A stretch of DNA of 64,000 bases from Diplonema papillatum (Eukaryota; Euglenozoa; Diplonemea; Diplonemida; Diplonemidae): contig JAPJBO010000293.1 of NCBI GenBank assembly GCA_030068145.1, positions 62,001-126,000 of the forward strand. The letters run 5' to 3'. Below the pieces are notes generated by a model. The model saw only the letters and a list, made by a program, of their open reading frames with translations. It was not told the DNA's origin and did not search any database. The translations under genes and the position numbers were made by a program. This document shows, piece after piece, positions 33,911 through 44,221 of the stretch; the first letter of the stretch is position 1, and the number at the start of each line of letters is the position of its first letter.

Positions 33911-36900
33911 TACAAGGACGGGCCAGAGCCGGAGTACGAGCCGTTTCGGGATCGGTTCCGGGATCACATCGGCCCACATATGATGGAAGCCGGAACAATC
34001 ACGGGGGAGGAGCTGCGAATTCTGCTGAGGAAGAAGCCGAAGAAAAGCGCGTCAGGGGTGGATGGCTGGCGTATGGCTGAACTGCGGGAGTTGCCGCTCC
34101 CCCTGCTGAATGCACTTGCAGACGTCATGAACCTGGTCGAAACAACTGGAGACTGGCCGGCAAGCATGACAACTGCGCTGGTGTCGATGGTGCCGAAGGA
34201 TGAGAGTCAAGACCCGCTGCACACAAGACCGATAACCGTCACATCCGCCGTGTACCGCTTATGGGCCTGCCGCAGGCTGGCGGACATAGTTCTGTGGCAA
34301 GAGGAATGGATCGAAGAAGGACAGAAAGGCTTTCGACCGGGTCACCGGATCGAGGACGTCTTGATGGAAATTGGGCTCGAGATGGAGGACGCCTTGTTAG
34401 ACGGGGAGCCGCTCTACGGTGTGGCGCTGGACTTCCGGAAATGCTTCGACATGGTCCCGCGAGAGATAGTACTGCGCTTAGCCGAGGACTTAGGATTGCA
34501 CAATCGGGTTCTCAAGCCGCTGAGGGCTATCTACAGACTGCTCGCGAGACGCTTCAAGCTACCATTAGGGGTGGGCAGGGAGTTCAGTGTGACCAACGGT
34601 ATCCTTCAAGGGTGCCCTGTATCCGTCATACTCATCAATGCCCTGCTGTCGGTAGTGATGAAAGCGGTCAAGAAAGAAGCGGAGGGTGTGAGTCCAAAGT
34701 CATACGCGGACGACGCCACACTGCTGTCCAGGCTGTCGGAGGCCGCCCTGCAAAAGGGAGTGGACGTAGTAGACGAGTTCTGCACACTCACCGGGATGGA
34801 GCTAAACCTCCAGAAGACGGTCGCGTTCTCGACGAGACGTAGGCATCAGTCGACTCTCAAACTCCGCAGCGTGGATGCGCTGCTGCGGTTTAGCAAATCC
34901 GTCAAGTGCCTCGGGGTCCTAGTCTCGACGGCGAAGAATAGGACGGAAAGGTCCGACTCGGAGAGGGTGGAGAAGGCGGCTGCCCTGGCGGAAGGCCTCC
35001 GCCATGCGCCGTTCCGGTACGAAAAGCGGGTCCGGATTGTGCAGTCGAATGTGCTACCGGCGGCGCTGTCAGGCTGCTCTTTCGCGCCGGTATCGAAGGT
35101 GGCGATGAAACGGCTGACGACGTCGGTGATGGGACTGATCTGGGGTGGATCCAACCCGAAGCGCGCGAGGGAGATGGTCCTAAACTTTCAGGAGAAGGGC
35201 CACCTGACGGATCCCGGTACATGCCTAGCATATAGGGTGACGACAGCGTTTTACGCGGCGTGCGAGAGGTTGCCACGACTGCTGCCTCTGATGGAGAGCA
35301 TCCGGGGAAGATACGCCGAGGGGGACCTACCCCTGGGGCCAGTTGGACTGGCGGTGAGGAGCATGGAGGAGTGTGGACACGTATGGGGACCCGGGCCCCT
35401 GTCTGGCACGCTGAGGTATGGAGCAACGTATGACCCGTTAACCTCGGCACCTTCGAAGAGGGGACATGAAGTTAGGGCGGACTTGAGGGCGAAGACGTGG
35501 TCCCGACTGGTGGCGAGGCGGCCGGGATTCGAGGGCATACAGAGAGCCGACCTGGAGCGGACGAACTCCTTCTGGAGGATGCGTGAATGTCCCGCGCACA
35601 CCGCGAGGCTTATACGTGTAGCGTTGGCGGGGGGGGTGAACACGGCTGAGTACACGTCGCGGATGAGGCAGGCCGGAGCTGAGCCGCAGGCGCCCAGCTG
35701 CAAGCACTGTGGAAGCGGCGACACCGAGGACGAGAAACACGTATTCTGGGACTGCGGAGCGTACTCGCACGTACGGCGACGAGAGGCACATGCCGAGCTG
35801 ATGGCAGCCAACCGGGCCGACTGGCCCAGATGCACGCTGGAACACGGTGTGGTAGTACCCGAGAATGCCCAATTCTCGAGGCGGCTCCAGGAGATGATGG
35901 CTGAAATCCTTGCGGAACGGGCTGGGCTCGAAGCACGTGGCTGGGTGGCCAGGAACCCCACGACCCCCTGGTCGAGAGCGAATGCGATGCCTGCCGAGAA
36001 ATTTGACCACCCCTTCGCGCGGATTGCCCCGGCATGGACGTGGGAGCGGAACAAGACCTGGGGACTACCGACGTTTTATGCGTTGGTAGCGTGGCTGTCG
36101 GACATGCAATGGACCGAGAACGGGCAGGCGTCAATGCTGGAGCTTGCGATCGACTTTGAGCTCTTCTCGGGCCTCAGCATGCCGCTGCACGGGAATGCGC
36201 CGAAGGGGGTGAGAGAACGGGGAAACGTCCTGCGCTGCATGATGAGCGCGTTGGACAAGTTGGCGGCACAGCAAGGGCTGGGAAGCTGCATGAGAGGAGA
36301 GAGGGTGTGCCCGACGACGTCGCTGTCGTTCATGGGCATCACGGGGATATCGGGTATACGGCCCAGGCCACGCTTTCGCGAGGCACACACGGGGACGATA
36401 CTTGAGGAACAAGTGAAAGGAAGCGATGTAGGGACGCAGTGCCCGACGTACCCTGACTGGACGATCGGGAGAGCGGCGAGGTGGGCCCTGCCTGCCCCAC
36501 CACAACTGCACCCAGACCCCGTGCATATGCCGGGTGTCGGTATAGAGAAGGCACTCGTCACGTGCGCGACCCATCACAAAGGGAAGTGTGAGGCGTGCAG
36601 AGCACTCGTCCGAAGGGACGTTCCCACGGTAGAGATGTGCTGCCGGCACCATCACCACGCGAACGATGGGCAGCCGATCGCGGTGTGCACAGAGCACAGC
36701 ACGACGAAGTGCGGCGAGTGCAAGACGGCGGCGGCGTGTTGCCGCAGCGGGCATCATGCCTGCCGCACGCATGGCAGAGGAACCTGCCAAGAGTGCAAAA
36801 GGCTCCCTACGCTGACGCAGAGGCGACCGGCGGCATGTTGCAGCCGCGGCCACCACCAGTCCAACAAGCCGAACGTCCAGTCAACCCCCGGACGCAACAA

Positions 36901-37342
36901 GAAGAAGAGGCCCTCCTCACCCACCCAGGTGGGTGTACAGCGGGAAACGCCAGTAGGAAAGCGAGCGGCGCGAGCGCCGCGCCGCGGCAACGAAAAAGGA
37001 GACGGCGACGACCGGACGGGCGACCAAGAGGCCGCCACCAACGCCAGGAACCAGCGAACGACCAGCGCTGAAGAAGAGGGTGCTCGGCACCCCGAAGGAA
37101 GGCCCGATCGCCGGCCGCAAGCGGAAGAAGACGAAGGCGACCACCCCCGACTCAGGGGTGCATCGAAGGAAGAAGAAGGTACCGAGGGCAAGCAGCTCTC
37201 AGAAACGACCGGGGACCACGGGCACACCAATGCCCTCGAAAGTGAAAAACGGGCACACGTGCCCGCCCTCGTACTCGCCGACTCAGTCTCTGGAATCGCA
37301 AGAAAGCCAAACCCCGCTAGCTCCACAAATGCTCGACCTTGA
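33911..37342 (+). CDS. Reverse transcriptase polyprotein of non-LTR retrotransposon, partial
   Basis: RNA-directed DNA polymerase of a LINE-like element. The frame is open from 33911, directly after a TAG; the first ATG is at 33974. RT signatures in order: SGVDGWRMAELR, GFRPGHR, ALDFRKCFD, GILQGCPVS, then catalytic YADDA (YADD at 34703-34714) and LGVLVS. Behind the RT lies a CxxC...HxxxxxC knuckle (CKHCGSGDTEDEKHVFWDC, from 35699) and then the Cys/His-rich segment shared with the upstream copy. Relative to that copy there is one extra base near 36970, which shifts the frame; the other frame continues to 37376, so the present stop at 37342 is not the ancestral end. Similar RTs are common in dinoflagellates and other protists, from memory. 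Confidence 0.85.
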   Translation, partial: YKDGPEPEYEPFRDRFRDHIGPHMMEAGTITGEELRILLRKKPKKSASGVDGWRMAELRELPLPLLNALADVMNLVETTGDWPASMTTALVSMVPKDESQDPLHTRPITVTSAVYRLWACRRLADIVLWQEEWIEEGQKGFRPGHRIEDVLMEIGLEMEDALLDGEPLYGVALDFRKCFDMVPREIVLRLAEDLGLHNRVLKPLRAIYRLLARRFKLPLGVGREFSVTNGILQGCPVSVILINALLSVVMKAVKKEAEGVSPKSYADDATLLSRLSEAALQKGVDVVDEFCTLTGMELNLQKTVAFSTRRRHQSTLKLRSVDALLRFSKSVKCLGVLVSTAKNRTERSDSERVEKAAALAEGLRHAPFRYEKRVRIVQSNVLPAALSGCSFAPVSKVAMKRLTTSVMGLIWGGSNPKRAREMVLNFQEKGHLTDPGTCLAYRVTTAFYAACERLPRLLPLMESIRGRYAEGDLPLGPVGLAVRSMEECGHVWGPGPLSGTLRYGATYDPLTSAPSKRGHEVRADLRAKTWSRLVARRPGFEGIQRADLERTNSFWRMRECPAHTARLIRVALAGGVNTAEYTSRMRQAGAEPQAPSCKHCGSGDTEDEKHVFWDCGAYSHVRRREAHAELMAANRADWPRCTLEHGVVVPENAQFSRRLQEMMAEILAERAGLEARGWVARNPTTPWSRANAMPAEKFDHPFARIAPAWTWERNKTWGLPTFYALVAWLSDMQWTENGQASMLELAIDFELFSGLSMPLHGNAPKGVRERGNVLRCMMSALDKLAAQQGLGSCMRGERVCPTTSLSFMGITGISGIRPRPRFREAHTGTILEEQVKGSDVGTQCPTYPDWTIGRAARWALPAPPQLHPDPVHMPGVGIEKALVTCATHHKGKCEACRALVRRDVPTVEMCCRHHHHANDGQPIAVCTEHSTTKCGECKTAAACCRSGHHACRTHGRGTCQECKRLPTLTQRRPAACCSRGHHQSNKPNVQSTPGRNKKKRPSSPTQVGVQRETPVGKRAARAPRRGNEKGDGDDRTGDQEAATNARNQRTTSAEEEGARHPEGRPDRRPQAEEDEGDHPRLRGASKEEEGTEGKQLSETTGDHGHTNALESEKRAHVPALVLADSVSGIARKPNPASSTNARP

Positions 37343-37442
37343 CGACGCAATGGCAGGTGACGACGTCATCCGATAACCTGACTTTCAAGGCAGTGCATGC
37401 TAATCCATGTGGTTCATGTACTTAAAAGAACTCAATGCTTAA
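33911..37442 (+). mobile_element. Non-LTR retrotransposon, 5'-truncated
   Basis: Starts abruptly in frame at 33911, directly after the 3' end of the upstream copy, and ends in CTTAAAAGAACTCAATGCTT. It contains a reverse-transcriptase reading frame. No endonuclease domain is present in what remains; it may have been in the missing 5' part. No poly-A tail. Confidence 0.85.
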
Positions 37443-37902
37443 CAGTGCTCACGTGGGCGGTGTCTTCGGACAGCACCTCGTGATGTTCGTATCACAAAAC
37501 AAAGAAGACAGTGAAATGGTCGTTACCTGGTCGGGTTTCGCTCGCGACCGTTTCCTGAACAATCCTTCACTAAATCCGCGGTTAAATAACCTGGCCTCAG
37601 TGGTGCAAGCACCACGCGCTCTTCAAACCCAAGAAACGTTCCCCCCCCAATCCCCTCACACTGTCACACCACACACAAAGCTGAACCCCTCAAGCACAAA
37701 ACATCGAAAGACACCAATCTGTACGCCCATACGGGATCGTCGGAAACACAAAACGCAGCGCAGCCAAAGTCACAAGACTGTGTCGACGTCGGCAGCAGCA
37801 ACCCGACGACAACAACGAGGCGAATGACCTGGTGCAGCTGGAAGAGAGTGGCCGTTTCCTGCAACTGCAGCCGTGACATGGCGGTCCGCGACCGACTGAC
37901 GG
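37443..37902. other. Sequence between retrotransposon and small open frame
   Basis: Includes a family M copy (37690-37765). No gene recognised. Confidence 0.45.
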
Positions 37903-38094
37903 ATGAAGTGCCGCCACGGTGAAGCCGACCTGACGAGAATTTGTGGACGATGCAACGTGACGTACTGGCAAATCATGGACGACTTCGCAGCGCGCAACGC
38001 CACTGTAATGAAAAGTGTATGCGAGCGGATCAGCTACCAAGAGCCCAGCGGAAAGGCTGCGGAGTGGGCATCCTGGCTCAAGCATGAATTATAG
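37903..38094 (+). CDS. Small Cys-containing protein or exon, 63 residues
   Basis: Open frame with ATG at 37903, preceded by an in-frame TGA. The product begins MKCRHGEADLTRICGRC, a possible metal-binding cluster, and ends KAAEWASWLKHEL. The last ~25 residues match the exon-like fragment at 27149-27226, and both share the sequence after the stop. Protein-level conservation between two dispersed copies suggests a real coding origin: either a small gene family or the 3' end of a mobile-element gene. No match to a known family can be claimed. Confidence 0.4.
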   Translation: MKCRHGEADLTRICGRCNVTYWQIMDDFAARNATVMKSVCERISYQEPSGKAAEWASWLKHEL

Positions 38095-38299
38095 TCTAGC
38101 CCGATCCAGTAGACCTTCCTATCCAGCCCCCCCACCCCCGCCCACCGACCACACGCACCAAGCTGATCCTCACAAAACAAACAAAAGGTCGAAAGACACC
38201 AATCTGTACGTCCCACGGGATCGTCGGAAACACAAAACGCGGGGTTAACCTCACAAATCCTAAAATAGGCGCCCCGCCTCCCGAAGGGGGGGTGTGGTG

Positions 38300-40983
38300 A
38301 TGGTAGATAACTGCGACGATGAGGTTCGATGGGAAGTCGTCCAAATGAGGCGGCAAGGCAGGTTTCGGGTTCGCAGGAGGCTCGCCGTCATGCTGGCGTA
38401 CAGCTGCTTGGTGCTGCTGTACGTTGTGCTGGGCGGCCTCGCGCTCTGGACGCTGGAGAAGGAGTCGGACCGCAGGGCCGTCCAAAATGTCGCCGATGCA
38501 GTCGCAGAGCTTCGAAGTTCGCAGCCGAATGCGACCGATTTCGACCGCTTACTCCAGGGTCTGGTAGATACGAGACTGTGCCAGGACCCGGAGAAACTCG
38601 GAGTGAAGTGGACGTTCATGGGTGCGGTGTACTTCGCGTTTACGACGGTGTCGACGATCGGGTACGGTTCCATCGTGCCGGCTACTGCTGGGGGGCGCGC
38701 GTTCACCGCTGTGTACACGCTGCTGGGCATTGCCTTGGTGGTCAACATCCTCCGCCGTGTGGCCGAGATCATGATGGAAGCCGCCCAAGGCACTGCGCAA
38801 TTCTTCCACGAACTCGCTCGCTCGGCCTCCCCGCGCCTCTTCACCGACCCCGGCCTCAACACCAGCGGCGAAGCCAAAGCCAACGTCTTTCAAGATTACC
38901 TCGACGCGAAAGGCTTCCACCAGTACATGTGCACCCTCAACGAGAGCGCTGTCGACAGGCGTGTCACGAACAAGGTGTCGCCCCACGTTTCCTCTTGTTT
39001 TTTGTTGTTGTATAAGCACCTGCTTTGTAGGAAATACAGAGAAGAGACTGCCAGTTGCGAAATCTGATTTTATAGTGTGGTACTCATTCAGCATGCTGAC
39101 ACCCACTATCGCAACATCATTCCAATCTCATAGGAGGTAAATGGGCTGTTGTCCCCATGCGAAACACAGGTAAATCTGGGTTTAGGGGCGGGCGTAAAAA
39201 AAAAGCGTTCGCCAAAAAAGATCCACTTTTTTAGTTGTATTGGGTTTCCTCTCCCTCTAGCCTCGCGTCGCAAATAAGCGCGGGGCAGCCCCTCGAGTAT
39301 CTTTGGCACACGCACCTGCCTTGCAGGAAATCCCCGAAGAGGCTGCCCGTTTGAAGATCAAAGGACTAGTTTGTTGCCGACTCGCTTGCCTTCGTTGCGG
39401 GGCCTGTGGCCGTGGCTTCGACTCCAGTACTCCTGAGGGCACACGCTCGCTTTTCGGTCGAGTTGCGTCTTTCTCTCCCTAGGCGGGTAGCGGCCTTCTC
39501 CCGACATGGGTCTACTGCCGTCGGCACCCGGTACCAATGCACACTTCGACACGCCCACCCAACTCTTCTCAGGTTATCTCCGTGCTCGCGGACCCTGCCT
39601 TTCCGTACTTAACCAAGGACGACCATAAACAGCTTGAAAGCCTGCATCCACGAACACACAAAAAACGTACTGTGGCAGTGAAGGCAGAGGAGGAAAGGAA
39701 AGTTCACTACACAGAGAAAGCAGCAGCTTGAGAAGTTGGGAGGCACAGTGGCGGCAAAATATGCCGCGGAAGCCTCGGAGACGACCTAAAACGTTGATTC
39801 CTGCCGGTTTCTCATATGTTCAAGCATGCTGTATTGTGAGTTATCTCATTCTCGCATATTCTCGCACGTGCGAGAATATGCGAGAATTTTGCGAGAATCG
39901 GGGCCGCGACCCCCCAATACGAGATGCGAGAATACGAGTCGTATCGGATGGTAGCGGCCTTCTCCCGACATGGGTCTACTGCCGCCGGCACCCGCTACCA
40001 ATGCACACTCTTCGACACGCCCACCCAACTCTTCTCAGGTTATCTCCGTGCTGGCGGACCCTGCCTTTCCGTACTTACCCAAGGACGACCTGTGCCCTGC
40101 AGTCGCGCTGTTCTACCGCCTGCACAACAGCCTGCCGAGCGACGTGGCCTTCGCGCGCTTGTTCAGGGCCGCGACGTTCCTGCTCATCTGGCTGTTCTCG
40201 TGGGCGGCCGCGTTCTCGGTCGTCGAAGGGTGGCCGTACCCGGATGCGCTGTGGTTCTGCTTCGTCACGCTGACCACGGTCGGGTTCGGCGACTTCGAGC
40301 CGGCGGGCGCGCTGTCGCGCGGGATCACCTTCGTGTTCGCGTTTTTTGGGCTCGGGCTGGTGGCTTGGGTGATCGACGCGTCTGCAGACGCCTTCAAAGC
40401 GAAGAAGTTCTGGCTCTGCCAAGTCGCCTTCGACCGCGGGATCATCGGCGAGAAGCTTCTCGACGTTCAAGGCATCACGCCCTGCCGACGGACCAGCACC
40501 GCCTCCCCTGAACGGTCGTCGACGTGGTTCCACTCGCCGTATTCGTCGCCGAGAAAGGCGGGCACCTGCGCCCCGGCGTCCCTGCAGTCCCCCCTCCTGC
40601 TGCCGGGGCACGGGCCTTCTGGGCTTCCGAGCAGGAGGCCCAAGGGGGATGCTAGTGAGTCGCCTGCCTCTGGTGCTTCGCACCGGACGGCGACGCTGCC
40701 GCCGTTCAGCAGCTTCTGCTGCAGCCCGGGCGCGTCCATTGCGAGCCCGCGGCCGCCCGTTCGGTCCGCGATGTCGCTTTCGGCGGACAAGCCGTTGTTC
40801 CCCCGCTCGCCGACGAACCTCGAAACGACGGCGTCCGCCGCGAGCGGCGTCAGCGCCAGCGACGGGCTGAACCCGCTGCTCTCCGTGCAGACCGAGCCCC
40901 TGCCGCGCTTCCTGGCGCCTCGATCTGTCACTCCGTTGCCCATATCAAAGCGCATGCACAGCGAACCTCCGAGTGATCTCTGA
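38300..40983 (+). CDS. Two-pore-domain potassium channel
   Basis: K+-selective leak channel with two pore loops per subunit. Exon 1 is 38300-38974 and exon 2 is 40039-40983; both sides of the join are phase 0, giving 539 residues. TM1 lies at about 28-52 (YSCLVLLYVVLGGLALWTLE). Pore 1 has filter TIGYG (119-123), followed by S where many channels have D. TM2 is VYTLLGIALVVNIL, TM3 is ATFLLIWLFSWAAAFSVV, pore 2 has TVGFGD (305-310), and TM4 is TFVFAFFGLGLVAWVI. The long Ser/Pro-rich cytosolic tail (about 370-539) shows no EF-hands, unlike plant TPKs. An in-frame stop lies at 38261 with no other ATG after it, which supports the start. The 5' edge of exon 2 is duplicated 464 bp upstream and the tail region is duplicated downstream, so alternative acceptors and 3' exons are possible. 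Confidence 0.85.
39013..39310 (+). repeat. Family A element in the channel intron
   Basis: Begins ATAAGCACCTGCTTTGTAGG 38 bases after the splice donor and ends with GGCAGCCCCTCGAGTATCTT. It carries an extra ~60-bp internal segment (39064-39130) with GCATGCTGACACCCACTATC. Same orientation as the gene. Confidence 0.8.
39488..39628 (+). repeat. Duplicate of the channel exon 2 acceptor region
   Basis: TAGCGGCCTTCTCCCGACAT through CTTCTCAGGTTATCTCCGTG to AAGGACGACC repeats 39952-40089 with few differences. It therefore holds a decoy acceptor and about 55 bases of pseudo-exon; TTAACC replaces TTACCC just before the end. Confidence 0.85.
39848..39887. repeat. Perfect 40-bp palindrome
   Basis: ATTCTCGCATATTCTCGCAC followed exactly by its reverse complement, in the channel intron. 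Related GCGAGAAT units continue to about 39940. Confidence 0.95.
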
Positions 40984-41545
40984 GAAGGCTGCGGGGGTTC
41001 CTGCATTCTTAGACGCGAAAGAGTTCGTTGGCGCCTCGATCTGTCGCTCCGTTGTCCATATCGAAGCGCATGCACAGCGAACCTCCGAGTGATCTCTGAG
41101 AAGGCTGCGGGGGTTCCTGCATTCTTAGACGCGAAAGAGTTCGTTGGCGCCTCGATCTGTCGCTCCGTTGTCCATATCGAAGCGCATGCACAGCGAACCT
41201 CCGAGTGATCTCTGAGAAGGCTGCGGGGGTTCCTGCATTCTTAGACGCGAAAGAGTTCGTTGGCGCCTCGATCTGTCGCTCCGTTGTCCATATCGAAGCG
41301 CATGCACAGCGAACCTCCGAGTGATCTCTGAGAAGGCTGCGGGGGTTCCTGCATTCTTAGACGCGAAAGAGTTCGTTGGCGCCTCGATCTGTCGCTCCGT
41401 TGTCCATATCGAAGCGCATGCACAGCGAACCTCCGAGTGATCTCTGAGAAGGCTGCGGGGGTTCCTGCATTCTTAGACGCGAAAGAGTTCGTTGGCGCCT
41501 CGATCTGAAGCGCACGCACAGCGAACCTCCGAGCGATCTCTGAGG
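40915..41545 (+). repeat. 116-bp tandem array covering the channel stop codon
   Basis: Units begin GCGCCTCGATCTGTCRCTCC at 40915, 41031, 41147, 41263 and 41379, with a partial unit at 41495. The first unit contains the last ~20 codons and the stop of the channel; the others carry the copied coding end plus 3' flank. Units 2-5 appear identical, implying recent expansion or homogenisation. Confidence 0.95.
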
Positions 41546-41637
41546 CTGCGGGGTTTCCTGTATCGGTAGACGTTCTCCAGACGCGAAAAAGAGTTTTCGT
41601 TGCACGAATAAAAGCTGCGCAGACCCGTGCTGCGCCC

Positions 41638-42340
41638 CCTGAACGGTCGTCGATGTGGTTCCACTCGCCGTATTCGTCGCCGAGAAAGGCGAACGCCTGT
41701 GCCCCGGCGTCCCTGCAGTCCCCCCTCCTGCTGCCAGGGCACGGGCCTTCCGGGCTTCCGAGCAGAAGGCCCAAGGGGGAGGCTGGTGAGTCGCCTGCCT
41801 CCGGTGCTTCGCACCGGACGGTGACGCTGCCGCCGTTCAGCAGCTTCTGCTGCAGCCCGGGCGCCGCGTCCATTGCGAGCCCGCGGCCGCCCGTTCTGTC
41901 CGCGACGTCGCTTTCGGCGGACAAGCCGTTGTTCCCCCGCTCGCCGACGAACCTCGAAGCGACGGCGTCCGCCGCGAGCGGCGTCAGCGCCAGCGACGGG
42001 CTGAACCCGCTGCTCTCCGTGCAGACCGAGCCCCTGCCGCGCTTCCTGGCGCCTCGATCTGTCATGCACAGCGAACCTCCGAGCGACCTCCGAGAAAGCT
42101 GCGGGGTTCCTGCATCGGTAGACTTTTCTTCGACGCGAAAGAGTTCGTTGGCGCCTCGATCTGTCACTCCGTTGTCCATATCGAAGCGCATGCACAGCGA
42201 ACCTCCGAGCGACCTCTGAGAAAGCTGCGGGGTTCCTGCATCGGCAGACTTTTCTTCGACGCGAAAGAGTTCGTTGGCGCCTCGATCTGAAGCGCACGCA
42301 CAGTGAACCTCCGAGTGACCTCTGAGAAGGCTGCGGGTTT
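41638..42340 (+). pseudogene. Downstream copy of the channel C-terminal tail
   Basis: 41638-42052 matches 40507-40921 at high identity with an offset of 1131 bp. The frame stays open (41653-42219) and ends with two copies of HSEPPSDL. Further truncated units of the 116-bp repeat follow to about 42340. It could serve as an alternative 3' exon, but no acceptor is obvious, so it is treated as a duplicate. Confidence 0.75.
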
Positions 42341-42949
42341 TCCTGCATGGCCGCTGGTGGCATCATCTGCAGTTCGTGGCTTGGTGCCCATGGCTTCCCC
42401 GCATTTTTGTGTTGCTTCTGCCAGCCCATGTGAACCTCTGCGAGTTATAATATTGTGTTTACTGCCTCTCATTTCACGACCTTCGTGTGCTCAGGGTGAT
42501 CGTCCATCAAGTCGCGAGCGATTGCAATGCGCAGCGTGTCCCTCGGTTCGCAAGGGAGAACCGAGTCCGGTCTGCTCTTGCATCAGTCACCGACTTTCCT
42601 TTCGATATCTCACCCCCTTTGAGTCCATGTTGTGCGTGTTTCGGTCAGTGATTTGGGTAGTCCGGGAGCAAACGGACCACCCGACGTTTCAGAAAAGTTC
42701 AGCGCCGGTCCAATTTTGTTGATGTCTTGTCTGATCACGGAAGTATTTCGGGTCGCAAACCGTCGCCTTCAATGGCCACGGAAGGTGTCGGCGAATAGGC
42801 GGCAAGCACCCCTTGCGGTTCCTGTCGCGACAGCACCCGGCTTGAGTTTGGAGCTGTGACTCAAGCAGGGTGGCTGGCACCGTCTTATTACTGCTTTCGC
42901 AGGTGCCCGCCCTCTGTGTCCGCTCACTAGCCCGGACCGCTCTTCCGCT
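42341..42949. other. Intergenic, unassigned
   Basis: No gene or clear repeat recognised. Confidence 0.4.
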
Positions 42950-43189
42950 GTCTACCGTAGTGCATGCTTCGCAGCGGTATTGTTTGAAGCTTTCCCCACC
43001 CTCAAACTTGATGTAGGAACACATCTGCATCAGGACTTTCACACGTGCAACCAACCCCGACAACTTTATGACAGGTCCTCGAGTGCCTGGGATTCTGGTG
43101 TTGGCCATCGCGTAGGCCAGCACCGGCACCCCCTTCCACAAGATGGACCCGCGGACCACGTAGATAGGCAGCTTGGTCATGAGACCCAC
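42950..43189 (-). CDS. Possible minus-strand exon, unknown product
   Basis: The minus strand has an open stretch starting ATGGGTCTCATGACC at 43189. It includes VVRGSILWKGVPVLAYAMAN, TRIPGTRGPVIKLSGLV and MCSYIKFEGGESF, with an amino-acid mix more protein-like than the plus strand. No family recognised and splice sites not resolved. It may be chance. Confidence 0.25.
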
Positions 43190-43228
43190 CCACCCCGCCC
43201 TGCCTTTCCCCCCGTGTTTTTAGTCCTA

Positions 43229-43380
43229 CCAATCTTGCGGGTTGCCCTTCAATGTATTGTGCAGGCTAAAAAGCCGTACACGGCGGTGGCAGTGATCGCA
43301 TTCCTTTCCTGAAAATGACACCGGGTAAATACACGTGGGAAAACGATCAACCGGCACGCACAAACAAAAACGCCTGTCTG
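43229..43380 (+). repeat. Family O dispersed repeat
   Basis: AATCTTGCGGGTTGCCCTTC and GTGGGAAAACGATCAACCGG then CACGCACAAACAAAA. Copies at 48886-49040 (BRR2 intron 1) and 52290-52420 (BRR2 intron 4). Confidence 0.8.
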
Positions 43381-44170
43381 TTTCTTTTGGTAACAAGCAA
43401 CGTTTGTTATTATTTCAAAGAGACGGTTGGCAGCGTATCGTGTTATACCTCCTATCAGATAGGAACTGCACACGTGCGCACAAAGGAGCCGTCTCTTTTT
43501 GTGCCATCCGAGGGACCGTGCGGGAAGGATACCGGGGCAACGCTAGGGCTTCTCTTTAGCACCTGTTGAGAAGGAAATCCGCGAGGCCGCCAGTTGCAAT
43601 TTGCAAAGCTCTAGCATTAGTACGTATCCGCAGTAGATGACTCCCCACAAACCCCCTACAAGAGCCGGTTTCAAGCATGGGACAGCCGTATTCGAGGGAC
43701 GAGACGAGGCAACGGTCCGCTCTATATAGTACTATATCAAACGACACAGCCAGCACCGCACCAGGAGCCCGCCGTCGTATTGTTTCTCCCCTCTAGCCCC
43801 CGTCGAAAAAGCACCAGGCAGCTCATCCCGGTCGTTCTTTTTGTTCGCAATGCATTGACCATACTACGGATGAATAGTTGGCAGCGTATTACCTGCAACC
43901 TACCCGAACAGGTGACTTCCGGTGATGTGCAGATGGCTTTTTACACTTTCACAAAGATTGGCACTATTCTGCGAACACAAAAACGCATCTTTTGTCCCCA
44001 TCCAGCACATTTCCGGACCGTTTATCTTGTGTCAAACGAATGCCCTCACTCCCGCTGGATCGAGAAAACAGGTTGAAGGAAGTGTGCACAACCAATTCCG
44101 GGCGTATTGGATACCCCCTTTTCCGCCTCTATTTTCCGTGGCCCTGTCGAGAACTACGTGATGCCACGAT
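43381..44170. other. Intergenic repeats
   Basis: Family P piece with AGAGACGGTTGGCAGCGTAT (43413-43490) and a degenerate family A-like element (43555-43830) whose head is TTAGCACCTGTTGAGAAGGA and tail AAGCACCAGGCAGCTC. Confidence 0.55.
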
Positions 44171-44221
44171 TCCTTGGCAGCCCCCTACTGCCGGCACGAA
44201 AGCGCGTTTGTTTCCAAGTAC

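Noticed and set aside
37080-37376. Independent gene at the end of the retroelement
   Set aside because: It is the continuation of the retroelement frame beyond a one-base shift, not a separate gene.
38070-38090. Dinoflagellate spliced-leader relic (TGGCTCAAG)
   Set aside because: Only the last nine bases match and they lie inside a coding frame (WASWLKH). No CCATTTT precedes it here or at the other TGGCTCAAG sites (11683, 48256).
41241-42429. Long minus-strand frames over the 116-bp array and tail copy
   Set aside because: They exist because a tandem repeat keeps one frame open. The repeated unit derives from the plus-strand channel 3' end.
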